A stretch of 16,773 nt of DNA from Pseudomonadota bacterium (GTDB lineage: Bacteria > Pseudomonadota > Alphaproteobacteria > Sphingomonadales > Sphingomonadaceae), in contig JAEWCW010000021.1 in NCBI GenBank assembly GCA_023390415.1, forward strand, positions 1-16,773. The letters run 5' to 3'. The notes under the pieces are model-generated. The model saw only the letters and a list, made by a program, of their open reading frames with translations. It had not been told where the DNA came from and did no database searches. How positions within the stretch are numbered: position 1 is the first letter of the stretch; the number at the start of each line of letters is the position of its first letter. Position numbers and translations under genes: made by a program. Of the stretch, positions 6,455 through 13,608 are shown piece by piece.

Positions 6455-6868
6455 ATGTTCGACGTCGAGGCGTTCACCAGCGGCGCGCAGAGTTTCCTAG
6501 TCGCGTTCGGCGCTGCGGCACTGTTCACCATCGCGTTCAAGCTGATCTACCAATGGACGACGCCCTATGACGAGCAGCGCCTGATCCGCGAGGGCAATGT
6601 CGCGGCGGCGATCGCGCTCGGCGGCGCGCTGATCGGCTATGCGCTTCCGCTCTATTCCGCGCTCAGCCACGCGGTCAGCCTCGCCGAATTCGCCGCCTGG
6701 GCGGCGCTTGCAGCGGTGATCCAGATCGTCACCTTCCTAGTCGTGCGCCGGCTGGCCGTCGCCGACGTCGGCGCCCGGATCGAGCGTGGCGAGACCGCGG
6801 TGGCCGTCTATCTCGCGGCGATCTCGATCACGGTCGGTCTGCTCAACGCCGCAAGCATGACCGAATGA
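6455..6868 (+). CDS. DUF350 inner-membrane protein (YjfL-like)
   Basis: A 137-residue hydrophobic protein starting at ATG 6455 behind GGGGAGAGG. Four membrane helices are apparent at about residues 13-31, 49-67, 77-99 and 114-133, arranged as two similar halves, the layout of DUF350. Between helices 1 and 2 is a polar stretch DEQRLIREGNVAAAIALGG, repeated in helices 3-4 as ARIERGETAVAVYLAA. The internal duplication and the E-x-G-N/E pattern are typical of the family. Its function is unknown; E. coli YjfL is the nearest familiar relative. Its stop codon overlaps an ATG (ATGA at 6865-6868), and the DUF1190 gene begins 11 nt later, so the two are almost certainly translated together. Confidence 0.88.
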   Translation: MFDVEAFTSGAQSFLVAFGAAALFTIAFKLIYQWTTPYDEQRLIREGNVAAAIALGGALIGYALPLYSALSHAVSLAEFAAWAALAAVIQIVTFLVVRRLAVADVGARIERGETAVAVYLAAISITVGLLNAASMTE

Positions 6869-6879
6869 GGAGCGGGGCC

Positions 6880-7446
6880 ATGAAGCGCTCGAAACGGGTC
6901 GTCCTCACCACCCTCTCGGTCGCGGGCGCCGCGGCGACCGCCGGCTGCTCCTGGGGCAGCGGCGACGAGGCCGATGCCTTTCCCTATGCCAGCGTCGCCG
7001 AATGCCAGTCGGCGAACGAGGTTCCGGACGCCGAGTGCCAGACCGCCTGGAACGAGGCCCAGGCCAATCACGAGCAGGCGGCGCCCCGCTTCGAGTCGCA
7101 GGCCCTGTGCGAGGAGCAGTTCGGCGCCGGCCAATGCCAGCAGCGCTTCGCCAATGCGGGCACCAGCGGCAATTATTGGATGCCCTTGCTCACCGGCTTC
7201 ATGGTCGGCCGGATGCTCGACGGGAACCGCTCTTATTACAATCATGGCGGCCTCTACCGGAGCCGGCGCACCAACGCCTGGTATACGGGCGGCGCCAACA
7301 GCTCGCCGCTCCGCAGCACCGGCTCCGGCTGGCGCGCCGAGACGAGTGGCTTCGGCCGGCCACGCGCGACGCCGCCTGTCCACACCAGGAGCTCGATCGC
7401 GTCGCGCGGCGGCTTCGGGGCCCGCGCGAGAAGCGGCGGCGGCTAA
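6880..7446 (+). CDS. DUF1190 (YgiB/YjfM-like) probable lipoprotein
   Basis: A 188-residue exported protein. The ATG at 6880 is chosen because GAGGAG lies 7 nt upstream; an ATG at 6865 overlaps the previous stop but has no such site. The N-terminus MKRSKRVVLTTLSVAG leads to ATAGC with Cys23, an imperfect lipobox, so membrane anchoring is likely but not certain. Matches to E. coli YgiB are visible by eye: FPYASVAECQSANEVPDAEC (with two Cys), ALCEEQFGAGQCQQRF (two more Cys), NYWMPLLTGFMVGRM, and the glycine-rich end RGGFGARARSGGG. The four cysteines in two pairs could form disulphides in the periplasm. Function unknown; partner of the DUF350 and YjfC-like genes by conserved neighbourhood. Confidence 0.87.
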   Translation: MKRSKRVVLTTLSVAGAAATAGCSWGSGDEADAFPYASVAECQSANEVPDAECQTAWNEAQANHEQAAPRFESQALCEEQFGAGQCQQRFANAGTSGNYWMPLLTGFMVGRMLDGNRSYYNHGGLYRSRRTNAWYTGGANSSPLRSTGSGWRAETSGFGRPRATPPVHTRSSIASRGGFGARARSGGG

Positions 7447-7457
7447 GCTCGGCTTGT

Positions 7458-7488
7458 CCGCCGGCCCCGCCGCTGCCAAGGCCGGCGG
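7458..7488 (+). other. perfect hairpin abutting a start codon
   Basis: CCGCCGGCC (7458-7466) pairs perfectly with GGCCGGCGG (7480-7488), with a 13-nt loop. The stem can grow into the start codon (T7457 with A7489). In RNA this would bury the ribosome-binding region and ATG of the following flavoprotein gene. It may also serve as a stem that ends or stabilises the DUF1190 message, though there is no T-tract. Confidence 0.4.
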
Positions 7489-8652
7489 ATGACGGCCACC
7501 TATGATGCGATAATCCTCGGCGCTGGCGGGGCGGGGATGATGTGCGCAGCGCTGGCCGGCCAGCGCGGGCGGCGCGTGCTGCTCGTCGATCATGCCGATG
7601 CGCCGGGCAAGAAGATCCTGATCTCGGGTGGCGGCCGCTGCAACTTCACGAACATCCACGCCGCGCCGGACCGCTATCTGTCGGCCAACCCGCATTTCGC
7701 CGTCTCAGCGCTCGCCCGCTATACGCCCGCCGATTTCATTGCTCTCGTCGATCGCCACAAGATCGCGTGGCACGAGAAGACTTTGGGCCAGCTGTTCTGC
7801 GACGGCTCGGCGAAGCAGATCGTCGCAATGCTCCTCGACGAATGCGCGAAGGGCGGGGTCGAGCTCCGCCTCGGGACCGCGGTCGGCGAGATCGGCCATT
7901 CGGACCGCCTGTTCTCGGTGGCGGGCGCGTCCGCGCCAAGGCTGGTCATCGCCACTGGCGGACCGTCCATCCCGAAGCTCGGCGCCACCGGCTTCGCCTA
8001 CGATCTCGCGCGCCGCTTCGGCCTCAAGGTCGTCGAGCCGCGTCCGGCCTTGGTGCCGCTGACCTTGAGCGGGGAGGAGGCCCTGTTCCGCTCGCTCTCC
8101 GGAGTCTCGGCGGAAGTCGTCGCGAGCGCGGCCAAGGCCAGCTTCCGAGAGGCGGCTTTGTTCACCCATCGCGGCCTCTCCGGCCCGGCCATTCTCCAGG
8201 TTTCGAGCTACTGGCGCCACGGCCAGCCGATCCTCATCGATTTCCTGCCGGATGCGCCCTCTGGCTGGCTGGTCGATGCGAAGCGCCAGCGGCCGCGCGC
8301 GTCGCTCAAGTCGGTGCTCGCCGCGAGGATTCCCGAGCGGCTTGCCGAGGCTCTGGCCGAGCGGATCGGCCTCGCCGCCGAACTCGGCAACGCGAAGGAC
8401 GCCCAGCTCGCCGAGGCCGAGCGCCGCCTCTCCGCCTGGCACTTCCACCCCAACGGCACGGAGGGTTTTGCCAAGGCCGAGGTCACGCTCGGCGGAGTCG
8501 CCACGGCCGGCCTGTCGTCGCGGACGATGGAAGCGGCGAAGGTCCCCGGCCTCTACGCGATCGGCGAGGCGGTCGATGTCACCGGCTGGTTAGGGGGCTA
8601 CAACTTCCAATGGGCCTGGGCGAGCGCCGCCGCGGCCGCGGGCGCGATCTAG
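7489..8652 (+). CDS. BaiN/HI0933 (YhiN) family FAD-dependent oxidoreductase
   Basis: A 387-residue flavoprotein. The N-terminal dinucleotide-binding motif is GAGGAG (11-16), followed by GKKILISGGGRCNFTN at about 40-55, the diagnostic signature of the HI0933/YhiN family. ATGGPSIPKLGATGFAYDLA and FTHRGLSGPAILQVSSYW are also family landmarks. The C-terminus GEAVDVTGWLGGYNFQWAWA closes the FAD site. The family is named for BaiN, linked to bile-acid dehydroxylation in gut clostridia, but most members have no known substrate, so only 'FAD-dependent, probably NAD(P)-linked, cytosolic' is supported. The start at 7489 puts the Rossmann motif at the usual distance from the N-terminus. It lies 42 bp after the DUF1190 gene; the only ribosome-binding candidate, GGCGG, is within a hairpin. 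Confidence 0.9.
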   Translation: MTATYDAIILGAGGAGMMCAALAGQRGRRVLLVDHADAPGKKILISGGGRCNFTNIHAAPDRYLSANPHFAVSALARYTPADFIALVDRHKIAWHEKTLGQLFCDGSAKQIVAMLLDECAKGGVELRLGTAVGEIGHSDRLFSVAGASAPRLVIATGGPSIPKLGATGFAYDLARRFGLKVVEPRPALVPLTLSGEEALFRSLSGVSAEVVASAAKASFREAALFTHRGLSGPAILQVSSYWRHGQPILIDFLPDAPSGWLVDAKRQRPRASLKSVLAARIPERLAEALAERIGLAAELGNAKDAQLAEAERRLSAWHFHPNGTEGFAKAEVTLGGVATAGLSSRTMEAAKVPGLYAIGEAVDVTGWLGGYNFQWAWASAAAAAGAI

Positions 8653-8654
8653 CT

Positions 8655-8674
8655 CCCTCTTCCGCGGAAGCGGG
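8655..8674. repeat. 20-bp near-palindrome downstream of the flavoprotein gene
   Basis: The centre CTTCCGCGGAAG (8659-8670) is a perfect 12-bp palindrome, and CCC/GGG arms extend it to 20 bp with one mismatched pair. It begins 2 bp after the flavoprotein stop codon and lies 44 bp before the helicase ATG. It could be a short transcript-end hairpin or an operator; there is no T-tract. Confidence 0.35.
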
Positions 8675-8718
8675 ATATTCCCCTTGCCCCGACCCCTCCG
8701 TCCCCCCATGTGGCGCCC

Positions 8719-10425
8719 ATGCCTTTCAATCAGTTGCCGACCTCGCTCGGCGCCGCTCTGTCGGATCGCGGCTATGCCGAGCCGACGCCCGTCCAGGCCG
8801 CCGTTCTCGAATCCGAGGCGGAGGGGCGGGATCTCATCGTCTCGGCGCAGACCGGCTCCGGCAAGACCGTCGCCTTCGGCCTCGCAATCGCGCCCCAGCT
8901 TCTCGGGGAGGAGGGGCGGCTGCCCTTCGCCCGCGCGCCGCTGGCCTTGGTGATCGCGCCGACTCGCGAGCTCGCCCTCCAGGTCCGGAGCGAGCTCGAC
9001 TGGCTCTATGCCAAGGCCGGCGCGCGGATCGTCAGCTGCGTCGGCGGCATGGATCCGTCCAAGGAGCGCCGGGCGCTGAGCGGCGGCGCCCATATCGTCG
9101 TCGGCACGCCCGGGCGGCTTCGCGACCATCTCGAGCGCGGCGCGCTCGACCTGAGCGAGCTCCGCGCCGTGGTCCTCGACGAGGCCGACGAGATGCTCGA
9201 CATGGGCTTCCGCGAGGATCTCGAGGAGATCCTGGACGCCACCCCCGCCGAGCGCCGGACTTTGCTCTTCTCGGCGACCATGCCCAAGCCGATCCAGGCG
9301 CTCGCCAAGCGCTACCAGCGCGACGCGCTGCGCATCTCCACGGTGGGCGAGAGCCGCGGCCATGGCGACATCGCTTATCAAGCGATCACCGTCGCGCCGG
9401 CTGACATCGAGGCGGCCGTGGTCAACATCCTCCGCCTGCACGAGGCCGAATCCGCAATCCTCTTCTGCGCGACCCGCGACAATGTCCGCCGGCTCCACGC
9501 CTCGCTCACGGAGCGCGGCTTCAGCGCCGTCGCCCTCTCCGGCGAGCACAGCCAGAACGAGCGCAACCACGCGCTGCAGGCGCTGCGCGACGGCCGCGCC
9601 CGGGTGCTGGTCGCGACCGACGTCGCCGCGCGCGGCATCGATCTCCCGAACCTCAGCCTCGTGATCCACGTCGAGCTTCCGCGCGACGCCGAGACCCTGC
9701 AGCACCGTTCGGGCCGCACGGGCCGCGCCGGCCGCAAGGGAATCGCCGTCCTGCTCGTCCCCTATCCGCGCCGCAAGCGGGTCGAGTCGGTGCTTCGCGG
9801 CGCCCGCATCGCCGCCGAATGGCTGCCGGCGCCGACCGCCGAGGACATCCGCGCCGCCGATCGGGAGCGCATCCTTTCGGCTCTGCTCCAGCCGGTCGAG
9901 AGCGACGAGGAGGATCTCGATCTCGCACGCCGCTTGCTCGCCGAGCGCTCCCCCGAGGAGGTCGCCGCCGCGCTCGTCCGAAGCCAGCGCGCGCGGCTCC
10001 CGTCGGCCGAGGAACTGGTCGATGCGGGACCAGACCGGGGCGAACGGCGCGAGCGCCAGGAGGGGCCGCGCGAGGGCTTCGAGGACACGATCTGGTTCCG
10101 GATGGACATCGGCCGCCGCCACAATGCCGATCCGCGCTGGCTGCTGCCTCTGCTCTGCCCCCGCGGCCACGTGACGCGGCGCGAGATCGGCGCGATCCGG
10201 ATCGGCGCCGGCGAGACGATGTTCGAGATCCCGCGCGCGCTCGCCGGCAAGTTCGCGGCCGCGGTCAAGCGGACGGCGCAGCCTGAGTCGGACGGCGAGG
10301 CCGGGATCCGGATCGAGCAGGCGGAAGGGCCCGCTGCCCGCCCGGGCGCGCGCGAGCGGCGCGGCCCGCCGCCGCCCCGCCACCAGGCCAAGCCGTGGAA
10401 GCCCAAGGCACATCGGCCGCGGTGA
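8719..10425 (+). CDS. DEAD-box RNA helicase with DbpA-type RNA-binding domain
   Basis: A 568-residue ATP-dependent RNA helicase. Start ATG 8719 (MPFNQLPTSLG) puts the Q motif PTPVQ near residue 24; an in-frame GTG at 8710 would add three residues. Motifs: AQTGSGKT (43-50), PTREL (about 81-85), DEAD (154-157), SAT (185-187), ATDVAARGIDLPN (about 299-311), HRSGRTGRAGR (329-339). After a helical linker comes a domain at about 456-518 (DTIWFRMDIGRRHNADPRWL, then FEIP) that matches the DbpA RNA-binding domain, an RRM-like fold. The tail is basic, proline-rich and probably disordered. Helicases of this type act in ribosome assembly, RNA decay or cold adaptation; the exact role cannot be told. The stop overlaps the start of the next gene. 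Confidence 0.95.
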   Translation: MPFNQLPTSLGAALSDRGYAEPTPVQAAVLESEAEGRDLIVSAQTGSGKTVAFGLAIAPQLLGEEGRLPFARAPLALVIAPTRELALQVRSELDWLYAKAGARIVSCVGGMDPSKERRALSGGAHIVVGTPGRLRDHLERGALDLSELRAVVLDEADEMLDMGFREDLEEILDATPAERRTLLFSATMPKPIQALAKRYQRDALRISTVGESRGHGDIAYQAITVAPADIEAAVVNILRLHEAESAILFCATRDNVRRLHASLTERGFSAVALSGEHSQNERNHALQALRDGRARVLVATDVAARGIDLPNLSLVIHVELPRDAETLQHRSGRTGRAGRKGIAVLLVPYPRRKRVESVLRGARIAAEWLPAPTAEDIRAADRERILSALLQPVESDEEDLDLARRLLAERSPEEVAAALVRSQRARLPSAEELVDAGPDRGERRERQEGPREGFEDTIWFRMDIGRRHNADPRWLLPLLCPRGHVTRREIGAIRIGAGETMFEIPRALAGKFAAAVKRTAQPESDGEAGIRIEQAEGPAARPGARERRGPPPPRHQAKPWKPKAHRPR

Positions 10426-10883
10426 GCTCGGGGGTTCGAATCTTCGTCGATGCCGACGCCTGCCCGGTGAAGGAGGAGATCTACAAGGTCGCCTTCCGCC
10501 ACGAAGTGCCGGTGACGTTGGTGACCAACGCCTTCCTGCGCGTGCCGCCGCACCCGCTGATCGAGCGGGTGAGGGTCGGCGCCGGCTTCGACGAGGCCGA
10601 CGATCGCATCGCCGAGCTCGCCGGGCCGGCGAGCGTGGTGGTCACCGCCGACATCCTCCTCGCCGACCGCTGCCTCAAGGCCGGCGCCGAGGTGATCGGG
10701 CCCAACGGCAAGCCCTTCACTACCGCCTCGATCGGCGGCGCCATCGCCACCCGCGCGATCATGGCGGACCTGCGCGCCGGCATGGGCCAGGCGATCGGCG
10801 GTCCTGCCCCCTTCGCCAAGCAGGACCGCTCGAGGTTCCTCCAGGCGCTGGACCAGGCGGTGGTGCGCGCGAAACGCGCCTGA
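10422..10883 (+). CDS. DUF188 (YaiI/YqxD) family protein
   Basis: A 153-residue protein, near the 152 residues of E. coli YaiI. The hallmark VDADACPVKEEIYKVAFRH at about residues 9-27 gives the DxDACP motif. TADILLADRCLKAGAEV and GPNGKPFTTASIGGAIATR are further family blocks, and the C-terminus holds PAPFAKQDRSRFLQALDQ. The fold is related to PIN/NYN-type nuclease domains, with the acidic residues in the expected place, but no activity is established. The GTG at 10422 overlaps the helicase stop (GTGA), which gives a start typical of translational coupling; another GTG at 10395 would give a longer overlap and an unconserved N-terminus. It converges on gdhA across a repeat-bearing spacer. Confidence 0.88.
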   Translation: MSSGVRIFVDADACPVKEEIYKVAFRHEVPVTLVTNAFLRVPPHPLIERVRVGAGFDEADDRIAELAGPASVVVTADILLADRCLKAGAEVIGPNGKPFTTASIGGAIATRAIMADLRAGMGQAIGGPAPFAKQDRSRFLQALDQAVVRAKRA

Positions 10884-10903
10884 GCGAATCTGAGCGAGAC
10901 CGT

Positions 10904-11011
10904 CATCCCAGCGAAGGCTGGGATCTCAGGGAGAATAGGCGCCGGCATTTGTGCAGCGCTGCATTGACCGCAGCGACTTCTGGTCCCGAGATCCCAGCCT
11001 TCCCTGGGATG
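10904..11011. repeat. inverted pair of REP-like hairpin elements
   Basis: The unit CATCCCAGCGAAGGCTGGGA continues to 10927 and recurs inverted at 10988-11011 with 23 of 24 bases identical. Each copy is itself a hairpin: ATCCCAGC/GCTGGGAT around GAAG in the first (10905-10924), and ATCCCAG/CTGGGAT in the second (10991-11010). Between them lies a perfect palindrome TGCAGCGCTGCA (10952-10963). This looks like a dispersed sphingomonad repeat, similar to REP/BIME pairs. It sits exactly between two convergent genes, where it could serve both as a transcript end. Its presence elsewhere in the genome is inferred, not seen. Confidence 0.72.
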
Positions 11012-11023
11012 AGGTGCCTCCTC

Positions 11024-12403
11024 CTACACCACCCCGAAGGCCAGCATCGCGTCGGCGACCTTCTTGAAGCCGGCGATGTTGGCGCCCTTCACATAATCCA
11101 CATAGTCGTCGCTGACCCGGCCGTAGGTCAGGCAGCGCTCGTGGATCCCGTCCATGATGTCCTTCAGCAGCTGCTGGAGCTCGCCCTCCTTCCAGCTCAT
11201 CCGCGCGGAATTCTGGCTCATCTCGAGGCCGGAAACGGCCACGCCCCCCGCATTGGCTGCCTTGCCCGGCGCGAACAAGGTGCGCGCGTCCTTGAAGACG
11301 TGGACGCCGTCCAGGTCGGTCGGCATGTTGGCCCCTTCGGAGACGGCGATGCAGCCGTTCGCGATCAGGGTCCGCGCGTCCTCTCCAGTGAGCTCATTCT
11401 GGGTCGCGCAGGGGAGGGCGACATCGCAGGGAACGCCCCAGGGCCGCTGGCCCGCGTGGAAGGTCGCGCCCGGGAATGCCTCGACATATTCGGCGATGCG
11501 GCCGCGGCGCTTGGTCTTGTGCGCCTTCACCCAGTCGATCTTCTCCTGGTCGATGCCGGCCGGATCGTGGATGAACCCCTCGGAGTCGGACAGGGTCAGC
11601 ACCTTGCCGCCCAGCTGCACCACCTTCTCCGCCGCATGGGTCGCGACATTGCCGGAGCCGGAGATCACCGCGGTCTTGCCGACCAGGTCCTGCCCGCGCG
11701 TCGCGAGCATGTCGGCGAGGAAATAGACCGCGCCGTAGCCGGTCGCCTCGGTGCGGATCAGCGAGCCGCCATATTCGAGGCCCTTGCCGGTGAGCACGCC
11801 CTCCCAGCTGCCGGTGATGCGCTTGTACTGGCCGAACATGTAGCCGATCTCGCGCGCGCCCACCCCGATGTCGCCGGCGGGCACGTCCACGTCGGCGCCG
11901 ATATGGCGGTAGAGCTCGGTCATGAAGCTCTGGCAGAAGCGCATGATCTCGCCGACGCTCTTGCCCTTGGGATTGAAGTTCGATCCGCCCTTGCCGCCGC
12001 CCATCGGAAGGCCGGTCAGCGCGTTCTTGAAGGTCTGCTCGAAGGCGAGGAACTTCAGGATCGATTCGTTAACCGAGGGATGGAAGCGGATCCCGCCCTT
12101 GTAGGGGCCGATCGCATTGTTGTTCTGCACGCGGTAGCCGCGCTGGACCCGGATGTTGCCATTGTCGTCCTCCCAGCAGACCCGGAAGGAGACGATCCGG
12201 TCGGGCTCGGAGATCCGGCGCAAGATCTGCGCCTCGTGATATTCGACCTTGTCGGCGATGAATTCGAAAATGTCCTGGGCGACCTCGGTCACCGCCTGGA
12301 CGAATTCGCTCTGGCCGGGATTGCGCCTCGCGACGCCGTCGATGAAGCCCTGCAGGTCGACATGGTCGTCGATTCCGCGCGAGCCTCCGTTTCCTCTGCT
12401 CAT
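11024..12403 (-). CDS. gdhA: glutamate dehydrogenase, NADP-type (hexameric)
   Basis: A 459-residue enzyme that reductively aminates 2-oxoglutarate to glutamate, assimilating ammonium in the cytosol. The start ATG (12401-12403) is chosen because GGGGAG lies 7 nt before it; the in-frame start at 12472 lacks support. Landmarks: GPYKGGIRFHPSV (99-111, substrate lysine), LPMGGGKGGSNFNPKGKS (132-149, catalytic lysine), PAGDIGVGAREIGYMFGQYK (175-194, catalytic Asp178), GSGNVATHAAEK (249-260, Rossmann turn) and LSDSEG (271-276). SDS after the second strand, rather than an acidic residue at the first position, fits the NADP-preferring class near E. coli GdhA (447 residues). Cofactor preference is an inference. 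It converges with the DUF188 gene. Confidence 0.95.
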   Translation of the reverse strand: MSRGNGGSRGIDDHVDLQGFIDGVARRNPGQSEFVQAVTEVAQDIFEFIADKVEYHEAQILRRISEPDRIVSFRVCWEDDNGNIRVQRGYRVQNNNAIGPYKGGIRFHPSVNESILKFLAFEQTFKNALTGLPMGGGKGGSNFNPKGKSVGEIMRFCQSFMTELYRHIGADVDVPAGDIGVGAREIGYMFGQYKRITGSWEGVLTGKGLEYGGSLIRTEATGYGAVYFLADMLATRGQDLVGKTAVISGSGNVATHAAEKVVQLGGKVLTLSDSEGFIHDPAGIDQEKIDWVKAHKTKRRGRIAEYVEAFPGATFHAGQRPWGVPCDVALPCATQNELTGEDARTLIANGCIAVSEGANMPTDLDGVHVFKDARTLFAPGKAANAGGVAVSGLEMSQNSARMSWKEGELQQLLKDIMDGIHERCLTYGRVSDDYVDYVKGANIAGFKKVADAMLAFGVV

Positions 12404-12425
12404 GCCGCCGCTCCCCAATGCGTGA

Positions 12426-12457
12426 CCGGCCGCGGCGCCGTCTGGAGTCGCGGCCGG
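12426..12457 (-). promoter_or_regulatory. hairpin in the gdhA leader
   Basis: CCGGCCGCG (12426-12434) and CGCGGCCGG (12449-12457) form a perfect 9-bp inverted repeat with a 14-nt loop. It starts about 23 nt upstream of the gdhA ATG and just upstream of its ribosome-binding site. As RNA it would be a stable leader hairpin; as DNA it could be an operator. It is not followed by a T-tract on either strand. Confidence 0.35.
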
Positions 12458-12523
12458 CGCATCAAAGCGCATTTCGGGGGGAGAGGCTAGCGCTTCCGCA
12501 GGCGACGGGAGGGCTTGCGCGCT

Positions 12524-12697
12524 CTAGCGGTCGCCGCGGTCCCCCTGGCCGGGCTTGGACCTGGTGCTCGAATGTTGGCGCTGGTCGGCGGCGTGGCTCT
12601 TGCCGACGTCGACCACCTCCTTGAAACGGCCTTGCTCGTCCCGGCGCACGTAACGCTTGTCGTTGCCGGTATCGATCAGTTCACGCTTGCCGGTCAT
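12524..12697 (-). CDS. 57-residue hydrophilic conserved-type hypothetical protein
   Basis: The frame starts at ATG (12695-12697) behind a perfect AAGGAG with 7-nt spacing and ends at TAG (12524-12526). It encodes 57 residues: MTGKRELIDTGNDKRYVRRD, then EQGRFKEVVDVGKSHAADQR, then a tail ending GQGDRGDR. There is no signal peptide or membrane segment. The KRYVRRDEQGRFKE block resembles a short family I recall as common in sphingomonads and related groups, without known function. It is highly charged and probably partly disordered. The strong ribosome-binding site and normal codon use make it a real gene. It lies on the same strand as gdhA, about 120 bp upstream of it. Confidence 0.72.
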   Translation of the reverse strand: MTGKRELIDTGNDKRYVRRDEQGRFKEVVDVGKSHAADQRQHSSTRSKPGQGDRGDR

Positions 12698-12814
12698 GGC
12701 GCGGCTCCTTCGAATGGGTTCGCGCGATAGAATCGACAGCCGCAGCTTCTGGTTCCGTGGCGCTCAGACCGCCATCTGCCCGGGCACGCGGCATGGACCT
12801 CCCGGCCCGACCGA

Positions 12815-13591
12815 TCACACGGCGACGTTCAACGCGGCGCGGACTGCGTCACGATATTTGCGGCCGACCGGCAGCCGGTGGCCGTCGTCGAGCTCCAGCA
12901 CGGGCGTCGAGAAGCGTCCGCGGGAGATTGCGCAGACCTTGTCCGTGCGGACGATCGCGGAGCGGTGGACCCGGAGGAAGGGGTGACCGGCGAGCGCCTT
13001 TTCCATGTCGCTGAGCATCGCGTTCACGAGGTGGGTCCGGCCGTCCATGTGGATTCGCACATAATCGCGCTCGGCCTCCAGCCAGCGTATGTCCGCGAGC
13101 GCGAGGCGGCGGCGGTCGCTGCCGACCTGGACCCAGAGATGGGGCTCCGGCGCTGCAAGCGCGCCGCGTTCGAGCTCGGCGAGGCGCGACTGGAGGAAGG
13201 CGAGCCGCTCCCCGGCCCGCCGCGCATCGAGATCGCTTCGCGCCTGGTCGAGCGCCTTGGCGAGCCGCTCGCCGCTCACCGGCTTCACGACGAAATCGGT
13301 GGCGCGCAGCTCGAACGCCTTGACCGCATGGTCCTGGAAGGCGGTCACGAAGACGATCGCCGGCGCCCGGCCGGGGGCAAGCGCCTTGAGCACCGCGAAG
13401 CCGTCCACCGCAGGCATCTCGATGTCGAGCAGGAGCACGTCTGGCCGGAGCAGCTCGACCAACTCGAGCGCCTCGCGCCCGCCCTCGGCCTCGCCGGCGA
13501 TCTCCACGTTCGGGCAGGCCGCGAGCAGCTGCACCAACCGGCGGCGCGCCAGCGGCTCGTCGTCGACGATCAACACCCGAATTTGCGACAC
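12815..13591 (-). CDS. LytTR-family response regulator
   Basis: A 258-residue regulator. The receiver domain (about 4-120) has the acidic pair Asp10/Asp11, the phospho-acceptor Asp56 in LLLDIEMP, Thr83 in FVTAF and Lys103 in VVKPV. The C-terminal LytTR DNA-binding domain (about 148-255) shows LADIRWLEAERDYVRIHMDG, then FLRVHRSAIVRTDKV and LELDDGHRLPVGRKYRDAV, the classic LytTR blocks. The start is GTG (13589-13591) with a GAGGGGAGGGG ribosome-binding site. It is divergent from a LytS-like kinase, with a 100-bp gap holding two direct repeats 21 bp apart, so it probably forms a two-component pair with that kinase and regulates itself. The signal and the wider regulon are not known. Confidence 0.93.
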   Translation of the reverse strand: MSQIRVLIVDDEPLARRRLVQLLAACPNVEIAGEAEGGREALELVELLRPDVLLLDIEMPAVDGFAVLKALAPGRAPAIVFVTAFQDHAVKAFELRATDFVVKPVSGERLAKALDQARSDLDARRAGERLAFLQSRLAELERGALAAPEPHLWVQVGSDRRRLALADIRWLEAERDYVRIHMDGRTHLVNAMLSDMEKALAGHPFLRVHRSAIVRTDKVCAISRGRFSTPVLELDDGHRLPVGRKYRDAVRAALNVAV

Positions 13592-13608
13592 CCGGCCCCT
13601 CCCCTCGC

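Noticed and set aside
5524..6570. 348-residue plus-strand frame opposite the YjfC-like gene
   Set aside because: It is the antisense shadow of a clear family member and also overlaps the DUF350 start in another frame.
8590..10413. 607-residue minus-strand frame across the helicase
   Set aside because: It is opposite a DEAD-box helicase with all motifs intact and has no domain of its own.
10481..10948. minus-strand frame starting MPAPILPEIPAFAGMT
   Set aside because: This opening is the known translation artefact of a dispersed intergenic repeat; the rest is antisense to the DUF188 gene.
10949..12490. 513-residue plus-strand frame across gdhA
   Set aside because: It is the antisense shadow of an unmistakable glutamate dehydrogenase; its first residues come from the REP-like repeat (PEIPAFPGM).
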